NCBI RefSeq assembly: GCF_001612885.1
Contig: NZ_BDBH01000002.1
Coordinates: 558,016 to 622,015 of the forward strand
Direction of reading: 5' to 3'
DNA length: 64,000 nucleotides
DNA from: Nocardia harenae NBRC 108248
Lineage (GTDB): Bacteria > Actinomycetota > Actinomycetes > Mycobacteriales > Mycobacteriaceae
Shown: positions 52,246-60,636 of the stretch, one piece after another
Layout: every line of letters starts with the position of its first letter
How positions within the stretch are numbered: the first letter of the stretch is position 1
The notes under the pieces: model-generated
What the model was told of the DNA's origin: nothing
Seen by the model: only the letters and a program-made list of their open reading frames with translations
The model's database searches: none
Made by a program: the position numbers and the translations under genes

Positions 52246-53664
52246 GTGCTGCCACCCCCTCTCTCGCGCACCTCTGGACTGCCCGGTGCCCTCCGCGTCT
52301 TCCGGGACGCGGCCGAGCACGTACCCGCCTACCGGGATTTCCTGCGGGTGCGCGGTATCGCGCCGGGCGACATCAGGACGGCGGCGGATTTCGCCGCGCT
52401 GCCCGCGCTCACCAAGCAGAACTACATCGCCGTCTACCCGGCGCACCAGCTGCTCCCGCACGGCCGGATCACCGGGGCGGAGACCTGGTCGGCCAGCTCG
52501 GGCTCGTCCGGCGAGCCGACCTACTGGGCGCGCGGCCCGGTCGCGCTGCGGCAATCCATCGAGCTGCACCGCCGGATCCTGCGCGGCCTCGGCGCCGATC
52601 GCAGGCCGACCCTGGTGGTGATCGGCTTCGCCATGGGCAGCTGGATCGGCGGCACCTACACCTACCAGGCGATCACCGCGCTGCACCGGCGCGGCTTCCC
52701 GGTCTCGGTGATCACGCCCGGGGTCGATGTCGCCGCCATCCGCGCGGGGCTGCGCACGCTCGGCCCGCAGTACGGACGGGTGGTGCTGGCCGGGTACCCG
52801 CCCTTCCTGCGCGACGTCCTCGACGAGCCGGGGATCGCCGACGGCGTCGACCTCCGGCTGCTCATGGCGGGCGAGAACATCGGCGAGCCATGGCGCGACC
52901 ACGTGCTCGAGCTGGCGGGCAAGCCGGGCAGGCCGGAGTTCTCCACTCTGATCTACGGCACCGCCGACCTGGGCATGATCGGCCACGAGACCGCCACCAC
53001 CATCGCCGTGCGCAGGTACGCCGAGCGGCTCCCCGCGCTCCGGCGCCTGCTCTTCGGCGACGCGGGCAGCACGCCGACCTTCGTCGAGTACGACCCCGGC
53101 TACCGCTACGTCGAGCCCGACGCGAGCGGCGCCCTGCTCTTCACCGCGCACAATGCGATCCCGCTGGTGCGCTACCGGATCAACGACGAGGGAACGGTAT
53201 TCGGCAGCCGGGAGCTGCGGGCCGCCCTGCGCGACGCCGGCTGCCCGCCGCCCCGCCCGATCACCCGCGGTGCCCGCTACCTGGTGCTCAACGGCCGCAC
53301 CGACGTCGCCGCCACCTTCTACTCGGTCAACATCACCCCGGACGCGGTGCGCACCGCGCTCGCCGACGCCAGGCTGGTCCGCACCCTGACCGGAAAACAC
53401 CTGCTCGACACCGTCGCGGACGACCGCTTCCGCTCCGAGCTGGTGCTCCGGGTGCAGCTGCGCCCCGGCATCCGCCCGGAGCCCGGGCTCGCCGCGCTGG
53501 TCAGGCAGGCGACGGTGGCCACGCTGTGCCGGGTCAGCAGCGAGTACCGCGAGCTGCACCGGGTCTCCGGCGTGCGCGCCGAACCCACCGTGCTGCTGGA
53601 CGAATTCGACAGCCCGGAGTACTCCTACCGGGTCAAGCACCGCCCGATGCGGCAGGTGGCCTGA
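52246..53664 (+). CDS. PaaK-like (phenylacetate-CoA ligase family) adenylate-forming protein
   Basis: A 472-residue protein of the AMP-forming PaaK/CapK family. Features are AEHVPAYRDFLRVRGI, LPALTKQNYIAVYP, the P-loop TWSASSGSSGEPTYWARGP (about residues 82-100), LIYGTADLGMIGHET, and YRINDEGTVFGS in the C-terminal part. It likely activates a carboxylic acid as an adenylate or CoA ester; the substrate is unknown. The GTG at 52246 lies 7 nt after GGAAGGAG. It is divergent from the MalK-type gene and convergent with the double TetR gene. Confidence 0.83.
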   Translation: MLPPPLSRTSGLPGALRVFRDAAEHVPAYRDFLRVRGIAPGDIRTAADFAALPALTKQNYIAVYPAHQLLPHGRITGAETWSASSGSSGEPTYWARGPVALRQSIELHRRILRGLGADRRPTLVVIGFAMGSWIGGTYTYQAITALHRRGFPVSVITPGVDVAAIRAGLRTLGPQYGRVVLAGYPPFLRDVLDEPGIADGVDLRLLMAGENIGEPWRDHVLELAGKPGRPEFSTLIYGTADLGMIGHETATTIAVRRYAERLPALRRLLFGDAGSTPTFVEYDPGYRYVEPDASGALLFTAHNAIPLVRYRINDEGTVFGSRELRAALRDAGCPPPRPITRGARYLVLNGRTDVAATFYSVNITPDAVRTALADARLVRTLTGKHLLDTVADDRFRSELVLRVQLRPGIRPEPGLAALVRQATVATLCRVSSEYRELHRVSGVRAEPTVLLDEFDSPEYSYRVKHRPMRQVA

Positions 53665-53729
53665 TGCCGGGCCGATCTGCGCACCCGGCGGCGCGACACC
53701 GGCCCGGGGCCGATGCGCGCCGACACCGC

Positions 53730-54977
53730 TCAGTCCAGCAGCACCCCGCGCAGCGCCACATCGGCGGCGAAGGCGGCGTTCTCCTCGGCGGAGCGGTCGC
53801 GAAAGGTGAAGCAGCGCAGCAGGATGGCATTGGTCAGCCAGGCGGCGACCTCGGCGGGCGGGTGGTCGTCGGCCAGCTCCCTGCGCTTCTGGCCGCGCTC
53901 GACCACCGGCTCGATGATGGCGGGCAGGTTGAGCTGCGTCTTCACCGAGCGAATGCGCTCCGGCGCGCCGTAGGTGTCGTGCGCGACGGCGACCAGCAGG
54001 GTGTCCATGAAGACGGTCTCCGCGCCGATCAGCCGCGCGCAGCCGAGCAGGTAGCGGCGGATGGTCGTGGCGGCGTCGACGTCGAAGGCGGCGGCATCGG
54101 TGATCTCGGTGCCGAGCTGATCGAACGGGGTGCGCAGCGCCGCCTCGATGATGTGGATCTTGCTGGGGAAGAGCAGCTCGAGCTTGTCCCGCGGTACGCC
54201 GGAGGTCTCGGCCACGTGCTCCATGCCGGTGTTGAAGTACCCCCGGTTGCCGAATTCCAGCCGGGCGGCGGCGATCACGGCGGCGCGTGGATTGCTCGGC
54301 AGCGCCACCGGCGCCCGCTTCGGCGCCGGATCGCCGACCGGCCGGTGCCGCTCCTCGACGTCGATGGCCCCGTTGAGCAGCGCCGACACGGCGTTCGCGA
54401 GCAGCTCGGCGGTGACGACCTCCGGCTCCGCCCGCATCCGCAGCTGCAACCCCTCCAGCAGGGCGTTCACCGCGACGGCAAGGGTGCCCGCGCCGAGTGG
54501 GCGGCGCAGCGTGACCCCGACCCGCTCGAAGGCGGCGTCCAGCACGGCGTGCGCGGCGTCGTCGCGCTGCCGGTAGGAATCGCGGAGCCGGGCGCGCAGC
54601 CGGCCATCCGACGGCGCCAGCCAGTGCGCGAGCAGCTGGCCGGCGAACCGGCGCGGCTCGGTGAGCGCCTGGTACCGGCGCAGCACCAGCTCGTGGATGG
54701 CCCGGTCGCCGCGCTGCCCCGCCGCGTCGATCCGCTCGATCTCCGCGCGCAGCTCGTCCGCGCCGCAGATCACCGGCGGCGGCAGGGTGGCGGCGATGGC
54801 GTCGAGGAACACCTGCTTGGTGCGGAACTTCCGGGAGAAGGTGGCCGCCGCGGCGCCGGAGAGCTCCACCAGCCGATCCCGGTTCAGGCCGCGGTCGAGC
54901 ACCCGCGCGGGCTCCTCGGCGAGGGTGCGCAGCGCCGCCTCGATGAACCGGGCAGTTATCGGATCCGCGGCCTTCAT
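53730..54977 (-). CDS. Fused double TetR-family regulator
   Basis: A 415-residue protein that appears to hold two TetR units. Unit 1 is about residues 1-205: ARFIEAALRTLAEEPARVLD, RLVELSGAAAATFSRKFRTK as HTH. Unit 2 is about 225-415: NPRAAVIAAARLEFGNRGYF, HVAETSGVPRDKLELLFPSK as HTH. Each is followed by a helical ligand-binding part. A single chain with two HTHs could bind a palindrome as a monomer. The ATG at 54977 gives the clean start MKAADPITARF. The 230 bp upstream (54978-55207) hold no gene and separate it from the LuxR-type gene. Confidence 0.82.
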   Translation of the reverse strand: MKAADPITARFIEAALRTLAEEPARVLDRGLNRDRLVELSGAAAATFSRKFRTKQVFLDAIAATLPPPVICGADELRAEIERIDAAGQRGDRAIHELVLRRYQALTEPRRFAGQLLAHWLAPSDGRLRARLRDSYRQRDDAAHAVLDAAFERVGVTLRRPLGAGTLAVAVNALLEGLQLRMRAEPEVVTAELLANAVSALLNGAIDVEERHRPVGDPAPKRAPVALPSNPRAAVIAAARLEFGNRGYFNTGMEHVAETSGVPRDKLELLFPSKIHIIEAALRTPFDQLGTEITDAAAFDVDAATTIRRYLLGCARLIGAETVFMDTLLVAVAHDTYGAPERIRSVKTQLNLPAIIEPVVERGQKRRELADDHPPAEVAAWLTNAILLRCFTFRDRSAEENAAFAADVALRGVLLD

Positions 54978-55207
54978 CGATGCGATCCCCCTCGCCTTGC
55001 GCTGTCCTCGGCTCCGGCTCCGAACGGCGTTCCCGCAGCGCACATCCCCGAAAGTGCCGAAACCGTCGCAGCCCGTGAGCCGGAATTGTCTCACGAGCGA
55101 CGGATCGGTGTCACAGCGCGGACTGAAGGATGCGTGCAGATCGAATCAGATGGAGAGGATCACACAGATCGACCGCTCTTCCGGGCGGCACACGAGAGAG
55201 ACGCGTC

Positions 55208-55483
55208 ATGAACCGGAACGCAACCGCCATGCCCGATCCCGAGCCGCTGCGGTACGCCGACCCCGGGTTGAGCGCCAGGGAGGCCCAGGTGGTCAGGGAG
55301 TGGCTGCTGGCCGAGAACAAGAACCAGGTCTGCCGCAAGCTGTACCTGGCTCCCGGCACGGTCAATACCCACCTCGCGCGCGCCAGGCGGAAGTACGACG
55401 AGGTCGGCCGCCCCGCGGTCACCAAGGCCCAGCTGCTCGCCAGGGCCGTGCAGGACGAACTGCTCAGCCTCGACGAGTTCTGA
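55208..55483 (+). CDS. Solo LuxR-type HTH protein
   Basis: A 91-residue protein that is almost only a LuxR/FixJ-type DNA-binding domain: LSAREAQVVREWLLAENKNQ, VCRKLYLAPGTVNTHLARAR (about residues 25-65), followed by a short acidic tail (QDELLSLDEF). There is no receiver or sensor domain. Such short proteins usually act as dimers under transcriptional control. It ends 1 bp before the convergent unknown gene. Confidence 0.83.
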   Translation: MNRNATAMPDPEPLRYADPGLSAREAQVVREWLLAENKNQVCRKLYLAPGTVNTHLARARRKYDEVGRPAVTKAQLLARAVQDELLSLDEF

Positions 55484-55484
55484 C

Positions 55485-55886
55485 TCACGGCCCGGTGAGC
55501 ACCGCGCGGATGCCCTGCGCGGTGAGCCGGTGCAGCGTGGCGTTCGCCAGGTACCCGGCCAGCGCGCGGGCGCTGTGCACCCCGCCGGGGCCGGCCCGCC
55601 CGCCCAGCCGGAAGCGGGCCGCCGCGGTGCCCGCCAGCAGCTCGAACGCCACATCCACCGAGAAGCCGTCGCTGCTCACCAGTGTGACCGCCGCGACCTC
55701 CACCCCGCGCCCCGGCTCCCGCCCCGCCGCGCTGCGGTCCCTGGCCCGCACCGCCCGCAGCCGCCGCACATTGTCCGGCTCCCGGTCGGCGGGCGCGGGC
55801 GCCACCGCGATCGTATGCACCGCGTCGATGAGCTCCGCCAGCGCGGCATCGGCGGCCACGACGTCGAACCATCGGCCCTCACCCAT
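55485..55886 (-). CDS. Hypothetical protein
   Basis: A 133-residue protein with no family that I recognise. An N-terminal helical stretch (VAADAALAELIDAVHTIAVA) leads into a basic segment and a beta-rich half (EVAAVTLVSSDGFSVDVAFE, GPGGVHSARALAGYLANATL). No signal peptide. The codon pattern is normal for the genome. It converges on the LuxR-type gene and is divergent from the LLM oxidoreductase. Confidence 0.6.
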   Translation of the reverse strand: MGEGRWFDVVAADAALAELIDAVHTIAVAPAPADREPDNVRRLRAVRARDRSAAGREPGRGVEVAAVTLVSSDGFSVDVAFELLAGTAAARFRLGGRAGPGGVHSARALAGYLANATLHRLTAQGIRAVLTGP

Positions 55887-56017
55887 GTGCCCAGTATCGG
55901 TGTTGCGCGCGGCGCCGACCAGTCATCGGTTTCGATGATCATTCGCGCGCGGCGCCCGACCCCGCCCGCCGGTAGCCTCGCCCCCGGAAACACCCAACGG
56001 ACGACGAGGAGCAGAGC

Positions 56018-56812
56018 ATGAGCCGACCGGTTCGCATCGGAGTTCAGCTGCAGCCGCAGCACGCCCCCGACTACCAGCTCATCCGGGACGCGGTGCTGCG
56101 CTCCGAGGACGTCGGGGTGGACATCGTCTTCAACTGGGACCACTTCTACCCGCTCACCGGCGACCCGGAGGGCGCGCACTTCGAGTGCTGGACCATGCTC
56201 GGCGCCATCGCCGAGCAGACCGAGCGGGTGGAGCTGGGCGCGCTGGTCACCGGCGGCGGGTACCGGAACTTCGACCTGCTGGCCGATATGGCGCGCACGG
56301 TGGACCACATCAGCGGCGGCCGGCTGATCCTCGGGATCGGGGCGGGCTGGTTCGAGCGGGACTACGACGAGTACGGCTACGAGTTCGGCACCGCGGGCAG
56401 CCGGTTGGCGCTGCTCAAGGAGGGGCTGGCGCGGATCGATGCGCGGCTGAAGAAGCTGACCCCGGCCCCGACGCGACACATTCCGGTGCTGATCGGCGGC
56501 GGTGGCGAGAAGAAGACGCTGCGGCTGGTGGCGGAGTACGGGAACATCTGGCACAGCTTCGGCGACCTGGAGACCTTCACCCGCAAGAGCGGCATCCTGG
56601 CCGAGCACGCGGCCGCGGTCGGCACCGACGCGGGTCGGATCGAGAAGTCGACGGCGTGGCCCGGGGTCGAGCAGGCGGCGAAGTTCCACGAGGCGGGCGT
56701 CACGCTCTTCACCGTCGGCACCAGCGGTCCGGATTACGACCTGAGCCAGGTCGAGGCGGCGATCCGGTGGCGGGACGAGGTGAACCCGGAGTCGGTGGTC
56801 GGGCTCTCCTGA
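56018..56812 (+). CDS. LLM-class F420-dependent oxidoreductase
   Basis: A 264-residue luciferase-like TIM-barrel protein: RIGVQLQPQHAPDYQLIRDA, VFNWDHFYPLTGDPEG, TERVELGALVTGGGYRNFDL, DMARTVDHISGGRLILGIGAGWF (about residues 90-112) and HIPVLIGGGGEKKTLRLVAE. The last two are typical of actinobacterial F420-binding members. The substrate is unknown. It has a good AGGAG site 7 nt before the ATG. It stands alone, 76 bp before the amino-acid importer. Confidence 0.9.
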   Translation: MSRPVRIGVQLQPQHAPDYQLIRDAVLRSEDVGVDIVFNWDHFYPLTGDPEGAHFECWTMLGAIAEQTERVELGALVTGGGYRNFDLLADMARTVDHISGGRLILGIGAGWFERDYDEYGYEFGTAGSRLALLKEGLARIDARLKKLTPAPTRHIPVLIGGGGEKKTLRLVAEYGNIWHSFGDLETFTRKSGILAEHAAAVGTDAGRIEKSTAWPGVEQAAKFHEAGVTLFTVGTSGPDYDLSQVEAAIRWRDEVNPESVVGLS

Positions 56813-56888
56813 CCGGCGCGCAAGGGTTTCGCGCTGTGAGACGCCTGATAGCGGGGGATTCGCCACCCCGCGACTAGGGTGGTTTCCC

Positions 56889-58682
56889 ATGTCGGTTTCC
56901 CGCGCGTTCCGCTCGTCGGCCCTGCTCGCCGCGGTGCTCGCGGTCGCCACGCTCGTGCTGAGCGGGTGCGGCTCGGGCGACGGCGGCGGGCAGGCCCGTG
57001 ATCTGTGCGCCCCGCCGGGGCCGACGGCGGCCGCCGCCGCGCCCGCCAACCTGGCCTCCCCGCAGGGCGCGGGCGCCGACCGCTACACCACCCCGGACGT
57101 GGTGCCGCTGAGCTCCATCGACGTGAGCAGGCTCGGGCTGATCACGCCGGGCCGGCTCAGCGTCGGCACGCTCTCCGACGCCCCGCCGAGCATCTGCGTG
57201 AACGGCAGCAACCAGGTCACCGGCTTCGACAACGAGCTGCTGCGGGCCATCGCGGCCAAGCTCGGGCTGACCGTCGACTTCGCCAGCACCGACTTCTCCG
57301 GCCTGCTCGCCAGCGTGGCCGCCGGGCGCTACGACGTCGGCTCGTCCAACATCACCACCACCGACGCGCGGCGCCAGCTGGTCGGCTTCACCAATGGCTA
57401 CGACTTCGGCTACTTCTCGCTGGTCACTCCCGTCGGCAGCGCGATCGGGAGCTTCGCGGACCTGAACCCGGACACCAGGATCGCGGTGGTGCAGGGCACC
57501 GTGCAGGACGAGTTCGTGGTGAACCAGCTCGGGCTGGACCCGGTGAAGTTCCCGGACTACAACACCGCCTACGCGAACCTGAAGTCCGGCCAGGTGGACG
57601 TCTGGGTGGCGCCGTCCGCGCAGGCCGAGGGCGCGATCGCGCCCGGCGACCCGATCACCGTCGCGGAGAACACCTTCAGCCTGGACAATTTCGTCGGCTA
57701 CGCCGCCGCCAAGACCAACCAGCCGCTGATCGACGCGCTGAACAGCGGCCTGGACGCGGTGATCGCGGACGGCACCTACGCCCGGCTCTACCAGGACTGG
57801 GTGCCGCGCGAGCTGCCGCCGGGGTGGAAGCCGGGCTCGCGCGCCGCGCCCACCCCCGAGCTGCCCGACTTCCGCGCGCTGGCCGCGCAGAACGCGCAGC
57901 CGGAGCAGACCGAGGCCGCCGCTCCCAAGTCCACGCTGGAACAGCTGGGCGACACCTTCTTCGACTGGTCGCTGTACAAGCAGGCATTCCCCGAGCTGAT
58001 CAAGACCGGGCTGCCGAACACCCTGATCCTGGCGGTGGTCTCCGGTGTGCTCGGCACCGTGCTCGGCATGCTGCTCGCGGTGGCCGGCATCGCCCGCACC
58101 CGGTGGCTGCGCTGGCCCGCCCGGGTCTACACCGATATCTTCCGCGGCCTGCCCGCGGTGGTGATCATCCTGATCATCGGACTCGGCATCGGCCCGGTGG
58201 TCCGCAATATCACCGGCAACAACCCGTACTGGCTCGGCGCGGTGGCGCTGGCGCTGCTGGCCTCGGCCTACATCGGCGAGATCTTCCGCTCCGGCATCCA
58301 GTCGGTGGAGCCGGGGCAGCTGGAGGCGGCGCGCGCCATCGGCTTCGGCTACCGGCAGGCCATGACGCTGGTGATCATCCCGCAGGGCGTGCGCCGGGTG
58401 CTGCCCGCGCTGATGAACCAGTTCATCGCGCTGATCAAGGACTCCTCGCTGATCTACTTCCTCGGCCTGCTGGTGAGCCAGCGCGAGCTCTTCGCCGTCG
58501 GCCGCGACCTCAACGCGCAGACCGGCAACCTCTCGCCGCTGGTCGCCGCCGGGCTGGTGTACCTGCTGCTCACCATCCCGCTCACGCACCTGGTCAACTA
58601 CATCGACCGGCGGATGCGCACCGGCCGCCCGGACCGGCCCATCGACCCCGCGGACCAGGCCGCCATCACCGAAGGACGCTGA
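56889..58682 (+). CDS. Amino-acid ABC transporter: fused binding lipoprotein and permease
   Basis: A 597-residue fusion. A lipoprotein signal (LAVATLVLSGCGSG, Cys27) anchors a polar amino-acid binding domain (about residues 85-320: GTLSDAPPSICVNGSNQVTG, YDVGSSNITTTDARRQ, NTAYANLKSGQVDVWVAP). A linker follows (about 321-365). The permease domain (about 370-585) has the EAA-like loop VEPGQLEAARAIGFGYRQAM and GLPAVVIILIIGLGIG. This GlnP-type architecture needs only an ATPase, supplied by the next gene. Ligand specificity (Gln, Glu or a cationic amino acid) is not clear. Confidence 0.92.
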   Translation: MSVSRAFRSSALLAAVLAVATLVLSGCGSGDGGGQARDLCAPPGPTAAAAAPANLASPQGAGADRYTTPDVVPLSSIDVSRLGLITPGRLSVGTLSDAPPSICVNGSNQVTGFDNELLRAIAAKLGLTVDFASTDFSGLLASVAAGRYDVGSSNITTTDARRQLVGFTNGYDFGYFSLVTPVGSAIGSFADLNPDTRIAVVQGTVQDEFVVNQLGLDPVKFPDYNTAYANLKSGQVDVWVAPSAQAEGAIAPGDPITVAENTFSLDNFVGYAAAKTNQPLIDALNSGLDAVIADGTYARLYQDWVPRELPPGWKPGSRAAPTPELPDFRALAAQNAQPEQTEAAAPKSTLEQLGDTFFDWSLYKQAFPELIKTGLPNTLILAVVSGVLGTVLGMLLAVAGIARTRWLRWPARVYTDIFRGLPAVVIILIIGLGIGPVVRNITGNNPYWLGAVALALLASAYIGEIFRSGIQSVEPGQLEAARAIGFGYRQAMTLVIIPQGVRRVLPALMNQFIALIKDSSLIYFLGLLVSQRELFAVGRDLNAQTGNLSPLVAAGLVYLLLTIPLTHLVNYIDRRMRTGRPDRPIDPADQAAITEGR

Positions 58683-58684
58683 TC

Positions 58685-59410
58685 ATGAGTGCTTCGCTCA
58701 CCGGCACCGGGCTGCACCTCACCCTCGGCCGCAACCACATCCTGCGCGGCGTCGACCTGCACGTCGACGCGGGCCGCACGGTCACCGTGATCGGGCCCTC
58801 CGGGTCAGGCAAGTCCACCCTGCTCCGGGTGCTGAACCGGCTGCACGAACCGGACAGGGGTGACGTGCTGCTGGACGGCAAGTCGGTGCTCACCGAGAAC
58901 CCGGACCGGCTGCGCCGCCGCATCGGCATGGTCTTCCAGCAGTTCAACCTGTTCCCGCACAAGTCGGTCGCGGAGAATGTCGCGCTCGGCCCGCGCAAGC
59001 TGGAGGGGCTCTCCGCCGAGGAAGCGCGCGCGCTCGCCGTCGAGCAGCTCGAGCGGGTCGGGCTCGCCGACAAGGTCGACTCGCGGCCAGGCAACCTCTC
59101 CGGTGGCCAGCAGCAGCGCGTCGCCATCGCCCGCGCGCTGGCCATGAAGCCCGAGCTCATGCTCTTCGACGAGGCCACATCGGCGCTCGACCCGGAGCTG
59201 GTCAAGGGCGTGCTCGCGCTCATCGCCGAGCTCGCCTCCGGTGGCATGACCATGGTCGTCGTCACCCACGAGATGGGCTTCGCCCGCTCGGTCTCCGACA
59301 CCGTCGTCTTCATGGACCGGGGGGTCGTGGTCGAGCACGGCGCCCCCGACGCCGTCTTCGACAATGCCGAAACCGCGCGCCTGCGCACCTTCCTCGATCA
59401 GGTGCTGTAG
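58685..59410 (+). CDS. Amino-acid ABC transporter ATP-binding protein (GlnQ type)
   Basis: A 241-residue ATPase: Walker A GPSGSGKSTLLRVLN, Q-loop MVFQQFNLFPHKSVAENVAL, signature NLSGGQQQRVAIARALAMKP, Walker B LMLFDEATSALDPELVKGV, H-loop VVTHEMGFARSVSD. It lies 2 bp after the binding protein-permease fusion and completes the importer. Its last 13 bp overlap the convergent CHAT gene. Confidence 0.95.
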   Translation: MSASLTGTGLHLTLGRNHILRGVDLHVDAGRTVTVIGPSGSGKSTLLRVLNRLHEPDRGDVLLDGKSVLTENPDRLRRRIGMVFQQFNLFPHKSVAENVALGPRKLEGLSAEEARALAVEQLERVGLADKVDSRPGNLSGGQQQRVAIARALAMKPELMLFDEATSALDPELVKGVLALIAELASGGMTMVVVTHEMGFARSVSDTVVFMDRGVVVEHGAPDAVFDNAETARLRTFLDQVL

Positions 59411-60636
59411 ATCGTCGCCGGTGCCGCCCAGAGGATCGGGGCGGTGGCGGCGGAGGGGGTTGTGCGCCAGGCGGTGAGGCGGGTGCGCTGCCAGTCGGCG
59501 TGCGCGGTGACGGGGTCGGGGTGTTCGTGGGCGGTATCGACGGCGCAGATGGTGTCCTGGAGCGGGCTGCCGGAGGCACCGGCCAGGCGCTGCAGGGCGA
59601 GGTCGGTGGGGAGGGCCCAGCGGCAGGCGGTGACGAGTTCGGCGCCGCCCGCGATCATGGCGGTGACCAGGCCGAGCGCCTCGCCGAAGCGGAGGTCGCC
59701 GCCGCTCTCGCAGGCGATCAGCGCGACCCGGGCGGGGATGGGCCAGAGCTCGTTGCCCGGCCGCGGGTCGGGGTCGCGGGTGTGCGAGCCGAGCAGCAGG
59801 TCCTTCGCGGTGAAGGGGCGGTGAGTGCGGATCGGTGCGGCGAAGCCGGGGCGGTCGGCGGGGCAGGCGAGGTGCAGGGCGGCCTCCTCGCTGCGGCCGG
59901 ACTCCGGGGCGGCGGCGGTGACGTGGCCGACGTAGAGCAGGCGGCTCGCGCCCGCGCGCAGCAGCTCGCCGAGCAGGTCGCGGTCGAGGTCGGTGCGGCG
60001 GAAGGCGTCGGTGGGGGTCGCGGCCTTCGGGGCGAGCCGGTCGTTCGCGGCGTACTCGGCGATGCGGCGGGCCACCGGCATGGCCGGGTCGGGGCGGCCG
60101 AGCACCGAGCCGAGCGCGGAGTCGGCGCGGAAGCCGGGGACGCGCGGGTCGAGCACGGCGACCACCGGGAGCGCCGGGTCCCACGGGCGCGGCTCGCGGG
60201 CGCGGACCACGCTGACCGGCGGCAGCAGGCTGATATCGGCGATCTCGAGCAGCCGGATGGCGGGGTCGGGGGCGAGCAGTTCCCAGGGGATCTGGGCGAC
60301 CCGCGGCGCCGGCTGAATGCGAAGGTGCGGGCGGATTCCGCTGGTCATCAGCTCGTGCAGGGCAGTGGCGAGGTTGTAGGGGAGGAAGGCGCGGGAGAGT
60401 TCTTCGGCGAGGCGCTGTTCGCGTCGCGGGTCGGCGAGCGCGCCCGCGGTGAGCGCGTTCTCCAGGCTGCCGGGGGTACCGGGGTCGGGGAGGGCGGCGG
60501 TGAGTTCGGCGAGGACCGCGCGGAGTTGGGCCTCGGGGACGATGCCGATTCCCGGTGCGGCGGTGTGGTTCTCCCAGCGCCACCAGAGGTAGAGGTCGCC
60601 GGCGTCGGCCATGCGGATGTAGGCCGTTGGGGTCAT
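59398..60636 (-). CDS. CHAT-domain (caspase-like) protein
   Basis: A 412-residue protein. The C-terminal half is a CHAT domain: RVAQIPWELLAPD (about residues 112-124) leads in, the catalytic His is H238 in RLLYVGHVTAAAP, and the catalytic Cys is C309 in VALIACESGGDLRFGEALG. Late elements include GGAELVTACRWALPTDLALQ. The dyad is intact, so peptidase activity is likely. The N-terminal part (1-110) is helical and unrecognised. It overlaps the upstream TPR gene in ATGA and is last in a four-gene operon. CHAT proteins elsewhere are executors of cell-death or conflict systems; the role here is inferred. Confidence 0.87.
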   Translation of the reverse strand: MTPTAYIRMADAGDLYLWWRWENHTAAPGIGIVPEAQLRAVLAELTAALPDPGTPGSLENALTAGALADPRREQRLAEELSRAFLPYNLATALHELMTSGIRPHLRIQPAPRVAQIPWELLAPDPAIRLLEIADISLLPPVSVVRAREPRPWDPALPVVAVLDPRVPGFRADSALGSVLGRPDPAMPVARRIAEYAANDRLAPKAATPTDAFRRTDLDRDLLGELLRAGASRLLYVGHVTAAAPESGRSEEAALHLACPADRPGFAAPIRTHRPFTAKDLLLGSHTRDPDPRPGNELWPIPARVALIACESGGDLRFGEALGLVTAMIAGGAELVTACRWALPTDLALQRLAGASGSPLQDTICAVDTAHEHPDPVTAHADWQRTRLTAWRTTPSAATAPILWAAPATIYST

